Part shown: positions 12,999 through 24,364 of the stretch, one piece after another | Layout of the letters: the number at the start of each line of letters is the position of its first letter | Position numbering within the stretch: position 1 is the stretch's first letter | Assembly: GCF_040807025.1 (NCBI RefSeq) | Contig: NC_090968.1 | Coordinates: forward strand, 248,001-312,000 | Length of the DNA: 64,000 nucleotides | From: Struthio camelus | Taxonomy: Eukaryota > Chordata > Aves > Struthioniformes > Struthionidae | Reading direction: 5' to 3' | Translations under genes and position numbers: made by a program | The notes under the pieces: model-generated | What the model was told of the DNA's origin: nothing | What the model saw: only the letters and a program-made list of their open reading frames with translations | Database searches by the model: none

Positions 12999-13615
12999 GG
13001 CTTGGCTGTGCGCTGGGAGGCAGCACGGTGTGAGGGGGCTACAGCCCGTGTGCTCGGGCACACAGGGACGCTCACGTGGTCACTACCCTTCCCGGCATAT
13101 ACACACATAAACACTCGTGCACACTTACAGACCCATATTGCGTGTGCTCCAAACGATGTCCTCGTGCACAGCTGGAAGCAGCCACCCTGCTCCCCCACAG
13201 TCCACGTGTGCCAGGCACACATGTACAGCCCTGGCCCACGGGCAGGCACACTCGGGCTGTGGCGCTGGCAGTTCCCCGAGTCCCACCGCCCCCACCGCCC
13301 GGCCCGACCCGGTCCAGCCCATGCTGGACGTCCCCCACGCAGCTCACCTCCACTCTGCAAGCACGCCCCGTGGGAGCCCAGCCGCCTCTGCCAGGCAGGG
13401 CACGAGGAGGCACAGGCAGCGGTGCCTCTGGCGAGCGGTACCAAGGTCTGCTGCCAGCCCCAGAGCACGAGCCCAGCACCAGCCCCAAAAGCCTTGCTCG
13501 ACCCCCCGCGCCTCACACCCGAGCTTGGCACGAGTCTGACCACCAGGCAGCTGGGCGAGACTCTGCAGCCGCCCGAGGCAATGCAGCAGCGCTGCGCTGT
13601 CACAAGAGGTTGGGG

Positions 13616-13641
13616 CCGTCACAAAGGGCCGTCACAAAGGG
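13616..13641 (-). promoter_or_regulatory. Tandem CRE-like motifs upstream of TMCO5-like, copy 1
   Basis: Two adjacent 13-bp copies of CCGTCACAAAGGG (minus strand TTTGTGACGG), about 620 bp upstream of the start codon and about 270 bp upstream of the predicted 5' untranslated exon donor. TGACG is the CREB/CREM half-site, and CREM drives many spermatid genes. Function is inferred from position and sequence only. Confidence 0.3.
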
Positions 13642-15030
13642 CCCCCGAGAGCGCTGGCCAGGGGTGGCCAGTGCCCCCCGGCAGGCACCCGCCTCTTGTG
13701 CTCCCCCAGCCTCCTCCCCGGGCACGGAGGCCTAAAGCCCAGGGCTGGAGATGGGAGGAGAAAGCCCTGGGGAAGCCCTTCATCCCCACAGCCTCTGCTG
13801 CAAGATGCCAGCTGGCCTGGCCCAAAAGGGCTCTGCGCTAGAGCCCAACCACTGGGGACCCTGTGGCAGCAGGGGCAGACAGGCAGACGCCTTTCCCAAT
13901 GCATGGCAGACTCATTTCCCGCCATGGGGATGGTGGCCTTGCTTGGCCCACAGCTCCCAAGCCGTTCCTCTGAAACAGAGGCCAGCCTCCAGTCCCCTTT
14001 GCACGGAGAGCAAGCCAGCTTTCTGTGCAACAGTTGTGGCCAGTCACTCCCTGTGTCCTCTGAGCCGGCCTGCCTTGTTGGGGTCTAGCGGTCAGTGGCA
14101 CAGGGCGCCGGCAGGAGCCAGCAGGGCAGCAGGGACAGGCGTCGCACCTGGAGCCCACACGTTGCCCAGAGCACAGCCCGGTAGGGGCATGCTTAGACTC
14201 ATGTCATGGCTCTTCACTAATGGGCGGGTATCAGATCTACTGGCAGAATGATGAACACTAACAGAAGCGCAGATCTACTAGCAGAATTGCTAACAAGGCC
14301 ATCTCAAATACAAGGAGATCCCATAGGGGCCCCTGCACTGTGTGCTTCCCAGGGAGATAGCTTGGAGTGGGCCATAGCTGATGCATCGCATGGCGGGTAT
14401 GCTGCCTCTCTCTCACATCTTGCATGCAGATCAGAGACACTGCAGGTTCAGTTCTCGGACGTGCTCCCCAACCAACAGCATACCGAGAAAGAGCACGCCA
14501 ACACCCACTCCCCCTATCAGCTAGCTGAGAGAGAGGAGCTTCCCGCTGATGCCAGCTACCCACAGCTATTGTCTCGCGGGAAGCTCAGGGGCTGTGCTCC
14601 AGCGGGCAGACCCCTCACGCGCTATAATCACCCTTTTCGCAGTGTTGTCCTGGAGCGATCAGTCCAGCCTTGTTGATCCGCTGCGCTTTGGGCCTGGGAA
14701 TCTGCGGGGGACAGATCACTAAGCCTCAGGGAGACAAGCTGTGCCTGTGCTGTTTGGCAGCCACCCTTAGTTTTCATGCTTAACGCCCGAGCTCTCCTTC
14801 CTCCTAGCCGTAAGCTTATTGAAGCCAGCCTGGACACCAGTTTGTCCACAGCACAGGCTCAGGTGACAGGTATTTTTTTGCAGTAAGCGGTCATTCCTGC
14901 GAGAGCCTACTGTGACTGACCAACAACGCCTACAATGGGAGAAGGCTCAGAGGGCAAGGTGCCCCATGAATCGCAAGGACAGTGTAGGATGCAGCTCACT
15001 AACCGCAGCTGTTGCACACAGACCTGACCA

Positions 15031-15235
15031 GCGTTGTGACGCTGAGCGTGTCTGAGACTGGAAATGGCAACCACATTGGTATTGTGATTGGTATTGTGCT
15101 TGAACTGTCTAGCTAGATGTTGTTCACACTTGTACTGTGATACACTTGAATTGTGCTCTCAGGGCATTGCTGAATCATTGTGCTAAATCAACACCCCCTG
15201 TAACATCAGATTCCCTCAAAAGAAACTTTTGAGGC
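15031..15235 (+). repeat. Dispersed repeat, second member of a diverged pair, copy 1
   Basis: Homologous to 9361-9548 in the same orientation and directly abutting a CR1 3' end on its right. It contains an internal duplication of ATTGGTATTGTG. Family not recognised. Confidence 0.55.
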
Positions 15236-15240
15236 CTGTG

Positions 15241-15436
15241 AGGGTGACGGAGCACTGGCAGAGGTTGCCCGGAGAGCTTGTGGAGTCTCCTTCGCTGGAG
15301 ATTTTCAAAACCGGCCTGGACGCGGTCCTGGGCAACATGCTCTAGAGGACCCGGCTTGAGCAGGGGGGTTGGACTAGATGATCTCCAGAGGTCCCTTCCA
15401 GGCTTGGCCATTGCGTGCTTCTGTGTGATTCTGTGA
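15241..15436 (+). mobile_element. CR1 LINE 3' fragment A, copy 1
   Basis: Typical CR1 3' sequence: GGTTGCCCGGAGAG, TGTGGAGTCTCC, GGAGATTTTCAAAACC, CCTGGGCAACATGCTCTA, GGTTGGACTAGATGATCTCC, AGAGGTCCCTTCCA and a terminal GATTCTGTGA. A 5'-truncated insertion of about 200 bp with no coding part. CR1 is the main LINE of birds and other sauropsids, so this is a lineage marker. Confidence 0.92.
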
Positions 15437-15610
15437 ACCTGACAGCCACTGCAGGCAAGGCTGACACTGATTATCACACGGCCAGCTGATGCTCTGGCAG
15501 GGTTTGGGTCTCATAGTTGCTCTATCAGAGCAAGCAGGCGCTTGCACGCGTCTTGGCCCACCGCTGTCCCTTCAGAAGTTCAAAGGTGTTGGTGTGTGCA
15601 GGGCGGATTC

Positions 15611-15636
15611 CCCTCCTCCCTCCCTCCCTCCCTCCA
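15611..15636. repeat. (CCCT)n microsatellite, copy 1
   Basis: Short run of tandem TCCC units within a pyrimidine-rich stretch. Confidence 0.85.
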
Positions 15637-16730
15637 CCTCCACTGATTACAGTGGGAGCTTAGACAAGGAGCTGGCATGCAGACAGCCATTTTGTGCTCA
15701 CCAAAACTGGGGACAGGGGAATCCCCCCTCCTGAGAGTGTGTGGAGTGCACGGGATGGAACGGAATCCCGCTTCATGCCAGGGCCTTCTCAATGTATTGT
15801 TTACCTCCTCTAAATCAGTCCCTGAAGCATGAGGAAAGTAACTCCCTTCTTGGCCCTGTCTAGGAGTCCTGTCTTCTCATGAGATGGGAATAGGGCCTTC
15901 TAGCGGGACATTTCCGGCTGTAAGGGTGAGAGCAGCAAAGCAACAACCGTGTGCTTGCAAGGAGGAATAAGCGAGCGAGAAGTCTGTTTCTCTGTGTGTC
16001 AGCTAAGGGCAGGCTGGTGTGTCCTGGGGGCAGCAGGAGCTGCCTGAGGAGCCGCAGGGCAGGGACTCTGGCGCTGTCCTGGAGGGAGGCGCTGGCACGA
16101 GGGAGCTGCAGGCCGTCTGGGGGCAGGGAATCTCCTTGACACAAGAACAAGGGGCACAGAGTGTCACTGTCCTCTGCTTCCTTGTGTCCCTGGGGCCAGG
16201 GACAGTTTGGAAGCTGACGAGGCAGCTGACACCCTGCCCCTACCCACCCCTTCCCCCGTGCTGCTGTGCTTTCAAGGGGGCTTGGGCTGTGGTGTGAGTG
16301 CTACTGTGCCGCAGAAACACGGGCCTCGACCCCTCGCTGCAGCCCCCACTGCCCTCCTGCCCCTGCCCTGCCGCCCTGCCGTCCTCCCCACGCTGCCCTG
16401 CCTCCTGACTCCTCTCCCCACACCGCAGGGCCCGGCAGTGCAGCAGGCGCAGGCACAGCCCCGCAGCTGCTGCCTGGTCCCCGGCCCTCCCCGCCTCCCT
16501 CCACACCAGGGCTCCAGCCCCAGCCAGGCAGCAGGTCCGGCCTCTCCCCCCAGCTCCTGGCCTGGCTCCTCCCGCACTCCCACCCCCTGGCAGGGAGCTG
16601 GAGCTGCCCTGGTCCCGGGCAACTGGCCAGCACCAGGGCTGGCATAGGGCCCGGGTGGACAGGCAGTGCGGGGGGGCAGTGGGGCAGGGCGAGCAGCCTC
16701 CCTCAGGGCCCCACGGCTGGGCCAGGAGGG

Positions 16731-17237
16731 ATGAGGCCATGCGGCCAGCTGGGCTCCAGCTGCTGCTTTGATGTCAGCTCCATGGAGGGACCGTTGGGGT
16801 TTGCTCCCTTTGCAGGGGAATGGCTGGAGGCGGAGACCTTGCCGGGGCCTGGCCCAGACCGGGGCAGTGCGCTACTGATCAAATTGAAGGACGCAGCCCC
16901 CTTTTCCTCCACCAAAATGATCCACAGACTATTAGGGCACGTGCGTTTAATCCACAGTACTCCTTATGGGACCGAAGGCAAAAGAAATGTGCTGTCCGTT
17001 CTTCTAGGTGAAAAAACGACGTTGGTTTGTGTCGCCATCTTTGCCCTTCTAGCTTCCAGGACTGTTAAAACAGCAGTGAATTTTGTGGTGGGAACAAAAT
17101 TGAGAAAGGGTTTGTTGAAACGGCTTAAGAGAAAACCTGAAACAATTTCTGATTTTGTTACCTATAGGCCACAAAGATTATGTTACTCTTTTGCTATTCC
17201 CGAGGGGAAGGCATTTACAGCCACAGCTGAAAAGTGA
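16731..17237 (+). other. Unexplained 168-codon open frame, copy 1
   Basis: From the ATG at 16731 the frame stays open for 168 codons. Its first third is GC-rich and its last two thirds switch abruptly to AT-rich sequence at about 16870. The second part would encode a hydrophobic stretch (TLVCVAIFALLAS) followed by a basic run (KLRKGLLKRLKRK). The frame is open in copies 1-3, but recent duplication explains that. The minus strand at about 17036 has AAGATGGCGAC, a YY1-like promoter motif. Not recognised; it may be an old element remnant. Confidence 0.2.
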
Positions 17238-17406
17238 GCTTAGGTTGTCCCAGTTGGGTCAGTCATTTTTCTCAACTGCTATTGTTTCTCTGTCTCTACT
17301 GCTGGGAGGCAACTCTCTGGACCGACTGAACTCAGTTATGCCTCTAGGATCTTTGGCTTGAGCCGGCATGAGGTGCTGCCATGCTGTGGTGGCAGAAAGA
17401 AATGCT

Positions 17407-17540
17407 AGAGAGGCTGTGGAGTCTCCCTCACTGGAGGTATTCAAAACCCAACAGGGCCCAGCCCTGAGCAACCTGCTCTAGCTGACCCTGACCATCTCCA
17501 GAGGTCCCTTCCACCCTCCGCCATTCCGTGGTTCCGTGAC
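17407..17540 (+). mobile_element. CR1 LINE 3' fragment B, copy 1
   Basis: More diverged than fragment A: GAGGCTGTGGAGTCTCCC, GGAGGTATTCAAAACCCA, GAGCAACCTGCTCTAG, CCATCTCCAGAGGTCCCTTCC, then CCATTCCGTGGTTCCGTGA in place of the canonical end. Same orientation as fragment A. Confidence 0.88.
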
Positions 17541-18173
17541 CCTGCAGTTGTTGATATTCAACTCTCAGAACAAGCCTGAGTTCTACCGGACGGAGGTGAC
17601 GCCGCACTGCAAGCTCAAAAGCTTCCTGGTCTTGGGAGGTGCACAGACAGTGTATTCAGAGTGAGCAAGCAGGTAGATCTTCCTTTAAAAAGCAGAACCA
17701 CTCAGAATTCACTGAGCTCAAGGGGAGGTCCTTGCCACCTCCCTCTGGTCTGCAGGAAACACATCTGGCTGCCCTTAGACAGTTCTCGGCCGTCCTGGAT
17801 ATCCCACCTCAGCTATTCATGCCTCAGCTAGGCATTACCTCCCCCCACTCCCCAGGAGCCCTCTCCTCCAGGCTTCTCCTCCTTCTTCCTAAGTGCTGGC
17901 TAATTCCACAGATTCATGCCTTGCTTCTGCCTCCCTTTATGGTACCTACGATGACTTCTCTGAAGTTCTGGGGCCGCCTTTATACAGCCGCAGTTACCAA
18001 GCCACGTGCAGGATTTTCCCCTAACTGCAGCCTGTTCCCTTTACAGCCACATACAGTCGTGTGCTCTACAGGCCCTCAAGCTGACAGCGCGCCAGAGAGA
18101 GCGCACCTGAACCCTTGGAGGAGGTGAGGCACGTTTGGCTCCCCCACCCGCACGGCCCCCAGCAGAGGAGCCC

Positions 18174-20855
18174 ATGGAGGTAGGTGCCACCCACCCTCGC
18201 CCCTCACCCCACGAGCGGCAACACAGGCAGAGGGAAGGGGCTTGCTCTTCTTGCGCTGAGAGGGGCCATCGCACTGCCGCCAACGCCAAAAGGTTCGTCA
18301 CCTCTCCACCAATCCTTTGAAAAGGGTGAGGGTCAGAGCTGCCAGGGGCAGGGCAGGGCTTGTGGACTTCTGCTGTAATTTGGCTGGGCGGCAGGGCACA
18401 TACTCCTGCTGGGCTCACTTGGCTGACAGGCATGCTGTGCATCTGTGGCCAGTGCCGTGTGTGTAGCAAGAGGCTGCAGGGGTCTCCAGGAGTGCTGAGA
18501 GACCTCGTTGCCTCTTCCTCGGAGTGCACTTGCAGCTGTGGTGAGCTGCACTTGGAACTATGCTGCAGGCTGGGCTGTGCAAGGAAGCAGAGGTGGTCAG
18601 TGGGGTTTTGGGAAGTGCTGAGTCCCAAGCAGCAAGGGCATGCTTTTGAAGAGGGCAAGGAGAAAGGGCAGGGTGCCCAAGAATGGCAAGGATGTCCACG
18701 TTCCCCGGGGGCAGCATGTTGGTTCCTGAGCTTTCTGGCAGCTCCCAGTTCGTAAAGGAAGAGTTGCTCTGAGAACTGTCTGAATGCATGCTCCCCCAGC
18801 CTCCTGTGCTCTGCTGATGCGGCTGGTACTGGTGCAAAGAGGGACCTCTTCCTTTCCGGAGGAAGGAGGGAGGCAGATGTCGGCAATTCCTAGGCAGTTC
18901 CTGAGCCGGGACATTTTTCAATGTCTTTCCTTCCTCTCTTGCTGAGTTAGGAGGAGACTGACCCATGACACCTCCCTGTCATGGGAGGGCACCGAGGCCT
19001 TCCTGGGTGATAGGCACCAGTGCCTGTGTTCTTTCTTCTCATCCTGAAAGCAGCCTCGTGTGGGTTTCTGTGCCAATGGCTCTTCTGCACCGCTGCCTGC
19101 ACCATAGTCCGCCCTCCACACTGCCCTCCGCAGTCTTCCCAGGAAGGGCAATGATCTCGGCCTCTCTTTCTGCAGCGGAGTGCAGCATCAGCAGCTGAGG
19201 CACCTGCAACGGATGGCAGCTCCTTACCCTCAGCTCCCCCCAGCCCTCTGCAGCAGACAACACCAAGACCTGCAGCTCCAGACGCTACGTGTCCCATCTG
19301 CCTGGACACCTTGGACAACGTGGCCTACATAAAACCTTGCTTCCATAAGTTTTGCTTTAGTTGTGTGTTCCGGTGGTCGAAAACAAAGGCCGAATGCCCG
19401 CTGTGCAAGCAGGCTTTCCGATCAATTCTGCACACAGTGGTGGCAGAAGATGACTACCAGGAGCATGTCATCAGGCCCCCCGAAGATGGTTCTGTTGCCA
19501 GCCATCAGCAACGGAGAGCTCCTCACCGCCCTGCCATCCGGAGGCGCCGTCACCCTGCAGCTCACCCGCAGCAGCCTTCCCCTTCTCCTCAGATGCGACC
19601 CTCTCCGCAGAACAGCAGCAGGCTGGAGGGGACCCGGAGGCACACCAGGCAGAGGCAGAGAGAGGGAGGGCTGCTGGAGCCACGCCAGAGGCTGTCCCCA
19701 CAGAGGCAGGCCAGGGCTGACAGGAGACCTCAGGGGCATGCGGCAGCGACGGAGGAGGAGACGCTGAACTTCCGCCGCTCTCTGTACCGCACAGGGATGC
19801 GCGTGCAAAGGGCTCCCGATGGCGGCCACCCCCAGGACATCTCGGCAGACTTCTTCTGCCGCAGCCCGGCCAGCATTCAGAGACTGCTGCCCTGGCTGCA
19901 GCGGGAACTGAGAGTCCTCTTTGGAGTCCACCAGACATTGCTAACTGTCACGGAGCTCATTGTCCTGACAAACCTGAGGAGGTACGACCTGGACAGTCAG
20001 GCCTTTGCTGAGGACTTAGAGCTGCTTCTGCTGAGTCGCACCGAGCAGTTCCTCCACGAGCTCATCAGCTTTGCCCGCTGCTCGTGCAGCATGGAGACCT
20101 ACGACCAGCAGGCCATGTATGGCTACCGTGCTCCCAGCCGGCACGAAGGAAGCCCCTCAGCCTCATTGAGCCTGGCAGCTGCTGCAGGGACGGCCCGGAC
20201 TCCTGTGCCAGCCCAGAGCCCATCCCGAGCTAGTAGCCCTGGGCTCACGGAGCTTCCTGGCCCCTCGTACGCCATCCCCCACGAGCTTGCCGCAGCCACA
20301 CAGTCTGCCCAGCAGCCGCGGCAAAGCTCTGATGATGGGGCAGCTCGAGCAGGAGGAGAAGCCTGGAGAGAGTTGCTGGCTCCTGCCGACCCCCAGGACA
20401 GTGACTCCTCGTCAGACAGTTGTGTCCTTGTAGGGTCCTGGAAGCCCTGGGCAGAGGGAAGCCCTGAATGCATTGTGCTCTCCTCAGACTCAGAGCACTC
20501 AGCCGCGGCAGAGGAAAAGGAAGCTGGGCAGAATGAGCAGCCGCTCCATGGGTCCAGCCGGAGCTGCAGCAAAGCCAGCGGGAGCTGCTTGCCCAGCTCC
20601 GCCATGCCGAAGGAAACTGGCTGGAGCTGCCGCAGCTGCTGCCCCACTGCCCCCAGGGAGGAGACAGAGCCCCGGCAGGGGCAGGTGGAGGATGTGGCTG
20701 GTTGCTCTGTGCAGGGCTGCAGCCAGATCCCCTTTGCTCCTGGCAGCGGCAGGCAATGCTCACCCGGGAGTCCCCGGCTGCCCAGAAAGAGGAGGGCAGG
20801 CAGCCCCGAGGCCTGTACCCAGCCCAGCAAGAGGCAGGCATGGCCTCAGCGTTAG
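18174..20855 (+). CDS. TOPORS-like: TOPORS-like RING E3 ubiquitin/SUMO ligase, copy 2 (561 aa)
   Basis: Predicted exons 18174-18179 (ATG GAG, donor GTAGGT) and 19176-20855 (acceptor CTTTCTGCAG), phase 0. In the big exon the frame is closed by a TGA at 19152-19154 upstream and has no ATG before the RING, so splicing is required; the exact first exon is my inference. The C3HC4 RING has ligands C41, C44, C57, H59, C62, C65, C76 and C79. Residues about 196-327 match the conserved TOPORS region (FRRSLYR, DISADFF, RYDLDSQAF, FLHELISFAR). Two SUMO-interacting-like motifs follow (CVLVG about 418, ECIVLSSDSE about 433), and the end is basic (PRKRR). Human TOPORS is about 1,045 aa, so the long Arg/Ser-rich tail is missing. 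Known role of the family: nuclear ubiquitin and SUMO E3 acting on p53, topoisomerase I and SUMO-marked proteins. Confidence 0.9.
18180..19175 (+). other. Intron 1 of the copy 2 TOPORS-like gene
   Basis: Predicted 996-bp intron from GTAGGT to CTTTCTGCAG. A longer overlapping frame on the minus strand here (18041-18886) has no family resemblance and looks fortuitous. Confidence 0.5.
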
Positions 20856-23800
20856 GAAGGAGAGAGGAAGATGGTCAGGAAGCAGAGACGAGAGCAGCCA
20901 GAGAAGCCTGTGGCAATGGCGGCTAGGTAAGAAGACCGAAAGAAGTGGAAAACGGGCTGGACTGCTGCCCTCCAAGGGTTGTCTTCAGCGGTACAAGGTC
21001 TGGCAGTCAGCTGACTGTGAGTAGTGGCCTCCTTGGGAGAAGGTAGCAATGCTAGGGCAAAGACTGGTTCAGGTGTTCTTAATGAGGCGATGGAGGGCTC
21101 TCGGGGCAAGCTTGGAGTAGGAGTTGGACTAGACGCTGGCAGATGCAGGGCCCACACGGATGAGGAAGTCTGTCAGTCCCCCCAGCAGTTATTCTAGGAG
21201 ATGGCTGTCTGAAAGCACCTTTGGCAGGACACTGCGGGGCCAGGTTTGTATAAAGACCGGTGCAATCCAGCTGGTTGCCGTGACAAATGCTGAGGAGAGT
21301 GAAGGGGTCCCTCGTGACTCACTTGCCTTCTGTCACCCTCTGCTCTCCCTTGGCAGGCAAGGAAGTGGTGGGTTTTCCGCACAGACCTGAGGTGCACCGA
21401 GCCCCTCTCCTTGTGTGTGTGTGGGCCTCCCACCAAAATGCCTGAGCTCCCCTGCAGCTGTTCCCCAAATGGCCCTGTCTGGGCTGGAGAACGGGGAGGC
21501 ATAAAACTCCCCAGCATACACTTCTGGGGAGGAACCCTCTCAGCTTCCCCTCTGCTGGAAAAGTGGCTTGCCTCCGTGTTTCTGCTCCTTTCGCTCTCAC
21601 CCCACCTGCTCTAGGGGCTTTTAATCTCCTTGCGTGCCTTACTTCTTCCCCTTTGCGTTGTTGGCGTGCAGTGCTAACCACGGTGTTGGAGCGGGTGCCA
21701 CCTTCCAGGTAAGAAGCTGGCCCTGGGGTTTTTCACCAGTGCTGCTGCTGGCTAAGGAGCTCGTCACCTGAACGCACTTAAGGCACCTGGGATGTGAGCT
21801 GCTGGAGAGCTGCCAGAGCTCAGGATGCAAGAAGACTGGCTTGAATTGTCTAGCTCTCCTCAGCTTGGAGGCAGAGCTAGCCCTGCCAGGACATGGCTTC
21901 CAGGCTGACAACCCTGCTTTGAAGCTTCTTTGAAGCAGGAGCAAAATCATTTCTGGGAGGTGTGTCACATTCCGCATGTCCGATGGCTGCTGAGGACCGG
22001 GCTGCAGCAGTGGTGAGCGTAGCTGTGGCTGTGGGGGTTGGCAGGGCTGAGCAATGCAGCCTCTGGCCTCTCTCCCCAGGCCCCCTGCAATGAGGTGAGG
22101 AACTGCTCACTGAGGTGAGCCCATCTCCATGCTTGTGCCTCAGGGGGCATGTTATTCCCAGCTCACAGAGGCCTTCAGCTTTCCCACATGTTAACTTAGG
22201 AGTTAACATCTCTGCCTGAAAGCAAACCCTGGGACTGCAACCTTGGCTAGGTTTTGGTAGGAACAACGGGAACTCCCAGCTCGATACAAAGGGAGGCACT
22301 CCCAGCGCAGCACCCTAAGCCCAGGCTGACGGAGGCAGGCTCTCTTGTGCTCCTGCTTTCTGAGCCAGGGACTCTGGGGTCCTTGGCTGCACAAAGGCAC
22401 AGCTCCAGCTGAAGTGGTGCCGGTTAGACTCGCCAACCCAGCAGCCACTGTGTGCTCCGGCTTCCCTAAAACACAGGCGGCATCTCCCCTTCCTCCTCTC
22501 GCAGCTCTTCCAGAGAACACTTGTGCGCAACTAGCTTTCAGGACTGGTCTCTGATGTCCTATGGCTCCCTGTCAGCGTGAGTCAGAGAGGATTTGGGGCA
22601 AACTCCCGTCCTCAGGCTTTTCCCTTAGCCAGCACCAGGCAACACCATGCCGAGATGAGATTTCCCTCACTTGTCTATCGAGATATATTTCTCTGGAGTC
22701 ACGAGAGTGATAACAGGAGTGCAGTGAGAAATTAAATAATAACACAAGCTTGTTCTTCCAGGAAAAAAGTATTGCCTACTCACCCGCAGGATTCCGCAGA
22801 GGCGCCAAAACCTCGTCCAGCTGAGATGCTGGGGAAGCTTCACCTACAGGCACACCTGCAATCAGAGAGGAGATTTGCTTCCCTTCTATACCATGACATA
22901 CGTCTTTTGAGCCAGCATCGGGATTACAGAGGGGGAAAAGAAACGCTTAAAAAGAGACAAAGCTTGTCCTTGCCAGCAAAAAAAAGTCTGACTCCTTACC
23001 AGTGGCGTCCTGCAGAGGCTCCCTTACCTCTCCCAGCTGAGCAGCTGGGTACGCAGTGTCCACGGGCACATCGGTAAGCAGACACGGAGCAGCAGAACTG
23101 CGCTGGGCCGACAGTGAACACCCAGGGACTGGCTGAGGCCCAGAGGGGAGAAATGACCGTCCCCACACTTGCCTGCCTGCAGTGCGCTGGAGCTGGGAGA
23201 GAACCCAGGAGTTTGGACTCCCAGTCAGCCCTTCCCCTGCTCTACGCCAATGACCCCTGCCCTTCCGCTTCCCACACGTTCCGAGTCCCAGAGCACCTCG
23301 CCAGAGCAGGAGAGACTTCCAGTCTCTACCATTTCTCACTGCTGAGGACTTGCCTTTGCAATCTTGAGATCACGCCTAATTCAAGAAACTTTATTTTGAA
23401 GTGCCAAAATTCCTTCTGGAAACAACCACACAAAGCTCTGGAGCCCTCAGGACACATCAGCACATTAGCCCCACTGAGCTTCCTTTCTTTTGCTTGAACC
23501 AAAAGAACTAACTGCAGCGGCAGGTTATTCTTTCTTAGGCAAAGCTGCAGCACAAGCACCTCACCCGTGTTTCTCCCAGTGCCTTATAGGCAGCAGAGGG
23601 ATGCTGAAGCAGGAGAATAAGGAGCTGGAGAATAAGTTCCATGTTTGCAGAGTGCTCTCCAGTGGCTCTCCCTCTCCCTGCCACGGGGCTCCTCAGCCCT
23701 TCTCTTCACCAGGGAAGCTCAGCTCAGGGGCTGTGTGGTGTCTCGTAAATGCTCGCCCATCTCTCACAGACTTTTCAGCACTCTTGCCGGCAACAAGGGA

Positions 23801-24075
23801 CTCACTAGAACAGCAGAGGCGGCGCATCCACAGCAACAGCTCTACACCTCCCCCCTTCCCCACTCTTGGCACTGAATCGGGAAAGCATCCGAGTTCCTCT
23901 GCTCAACAGAGGCAAGGGCAGCCCCCCTCGCAACCTGGCCAAATGGTCCTTCCCAGAGACACGGCTGGCCGCAGGGGCACCTCCCTCCCAGGGCTCCCCT
24001 CCACCTCCACGGCACGATGGAGAACACAGCCTGCAAACGGATCCCACCGCTCCTGCCAAGGCTCTTTTGAGAATG

Positions 24076-24364
24076 TAGGGTAGTTACAGTGATAGGATGC
24101 TGTTAGGATAGCTAGCGTAGAGTTGGTTATCATAGTCTTAGCGTGTAGTTACTTACAGTATTCTTAGAGCAGTTGGAGTATCCTTAGGTCATTGTAATTT
24201 CTCTAAGGGTAGGAGACAGCTAGTCTGCCTGGCTATACTTAGGGCAGTTATTATAGTTATCATATAGTTACCATTAGCATTATTACTTATAGTTAGAGTT
24301 AGTTAGAGTTACTGTTCGTAGTTATCCTTAGGCCATAGTAATTCTTGCTGGAGGGTAGTTAATG
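24076..24364. repeat. TAG/TTA-rich imperfect repeat tract, copy 2
   Basis: Counterpart of the copy 1 tract. At its right edge copies 2 and 3 read GTCAGAGG where copies 1 and 4 read GTTAGAGG. Confidence 0.6.

Larger units (their letters stand above)
12999..18173. other. Divergent intergenic region between TMCO5-like and the next TOPORS-like gene, copy 1
   Basis: Holds a probable 5' untranslated exon and promoter of the TMCO5-like gene (donor on the minus strand near 13347; tandem CRE-like motifs at 13616-13641), a duplicated AGATCTACT-containing motif near 14235 and 14270, one dispersed repeat, two CR1 fragments, a (CCCT)n microsatellite and an open frame at 16731-17237. A TTTATA motif at 17979-17984 lies about 190 bp left of the predicted TOPORS-like ATG. 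Confidence 0.5.
1..18658 (+). repeat. Tandem array unit, copy 1 (deleted form, 18,658 bp)
   Basis: The window begins at a point in the unit that recurs at 18659, 38129 and 57599. Copy 1 follows the other units base for base, except for an 805-bp deletion in the TOPORS-like exon (junction near 815/816) and several 1-2 bp indels, which make it 812 bp shorter than the 19,470-bp unit. It is the most diverged copy seen here, with private substitutions such as GATGCCC instead of GATGTCC near 33. Its TMCO5-like gene is intact and its TOPORS-like gene is broken. Confidence 0.97.

Noticed and set aside
20123-20841. Minus-strand frames of about 200-235 codons antisense to the TOPORS-like exon
   Set aside because: Shadows of a well-supported coding exon on the other strand.
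22947-24083. Open frames at 23490-24083 (+) and 22947-23339 (-) as genes
   Set aside because: They start at non-ATG codons or lack context, resemble no family and show no splice logic. Persistence across units reflects recent duplication.
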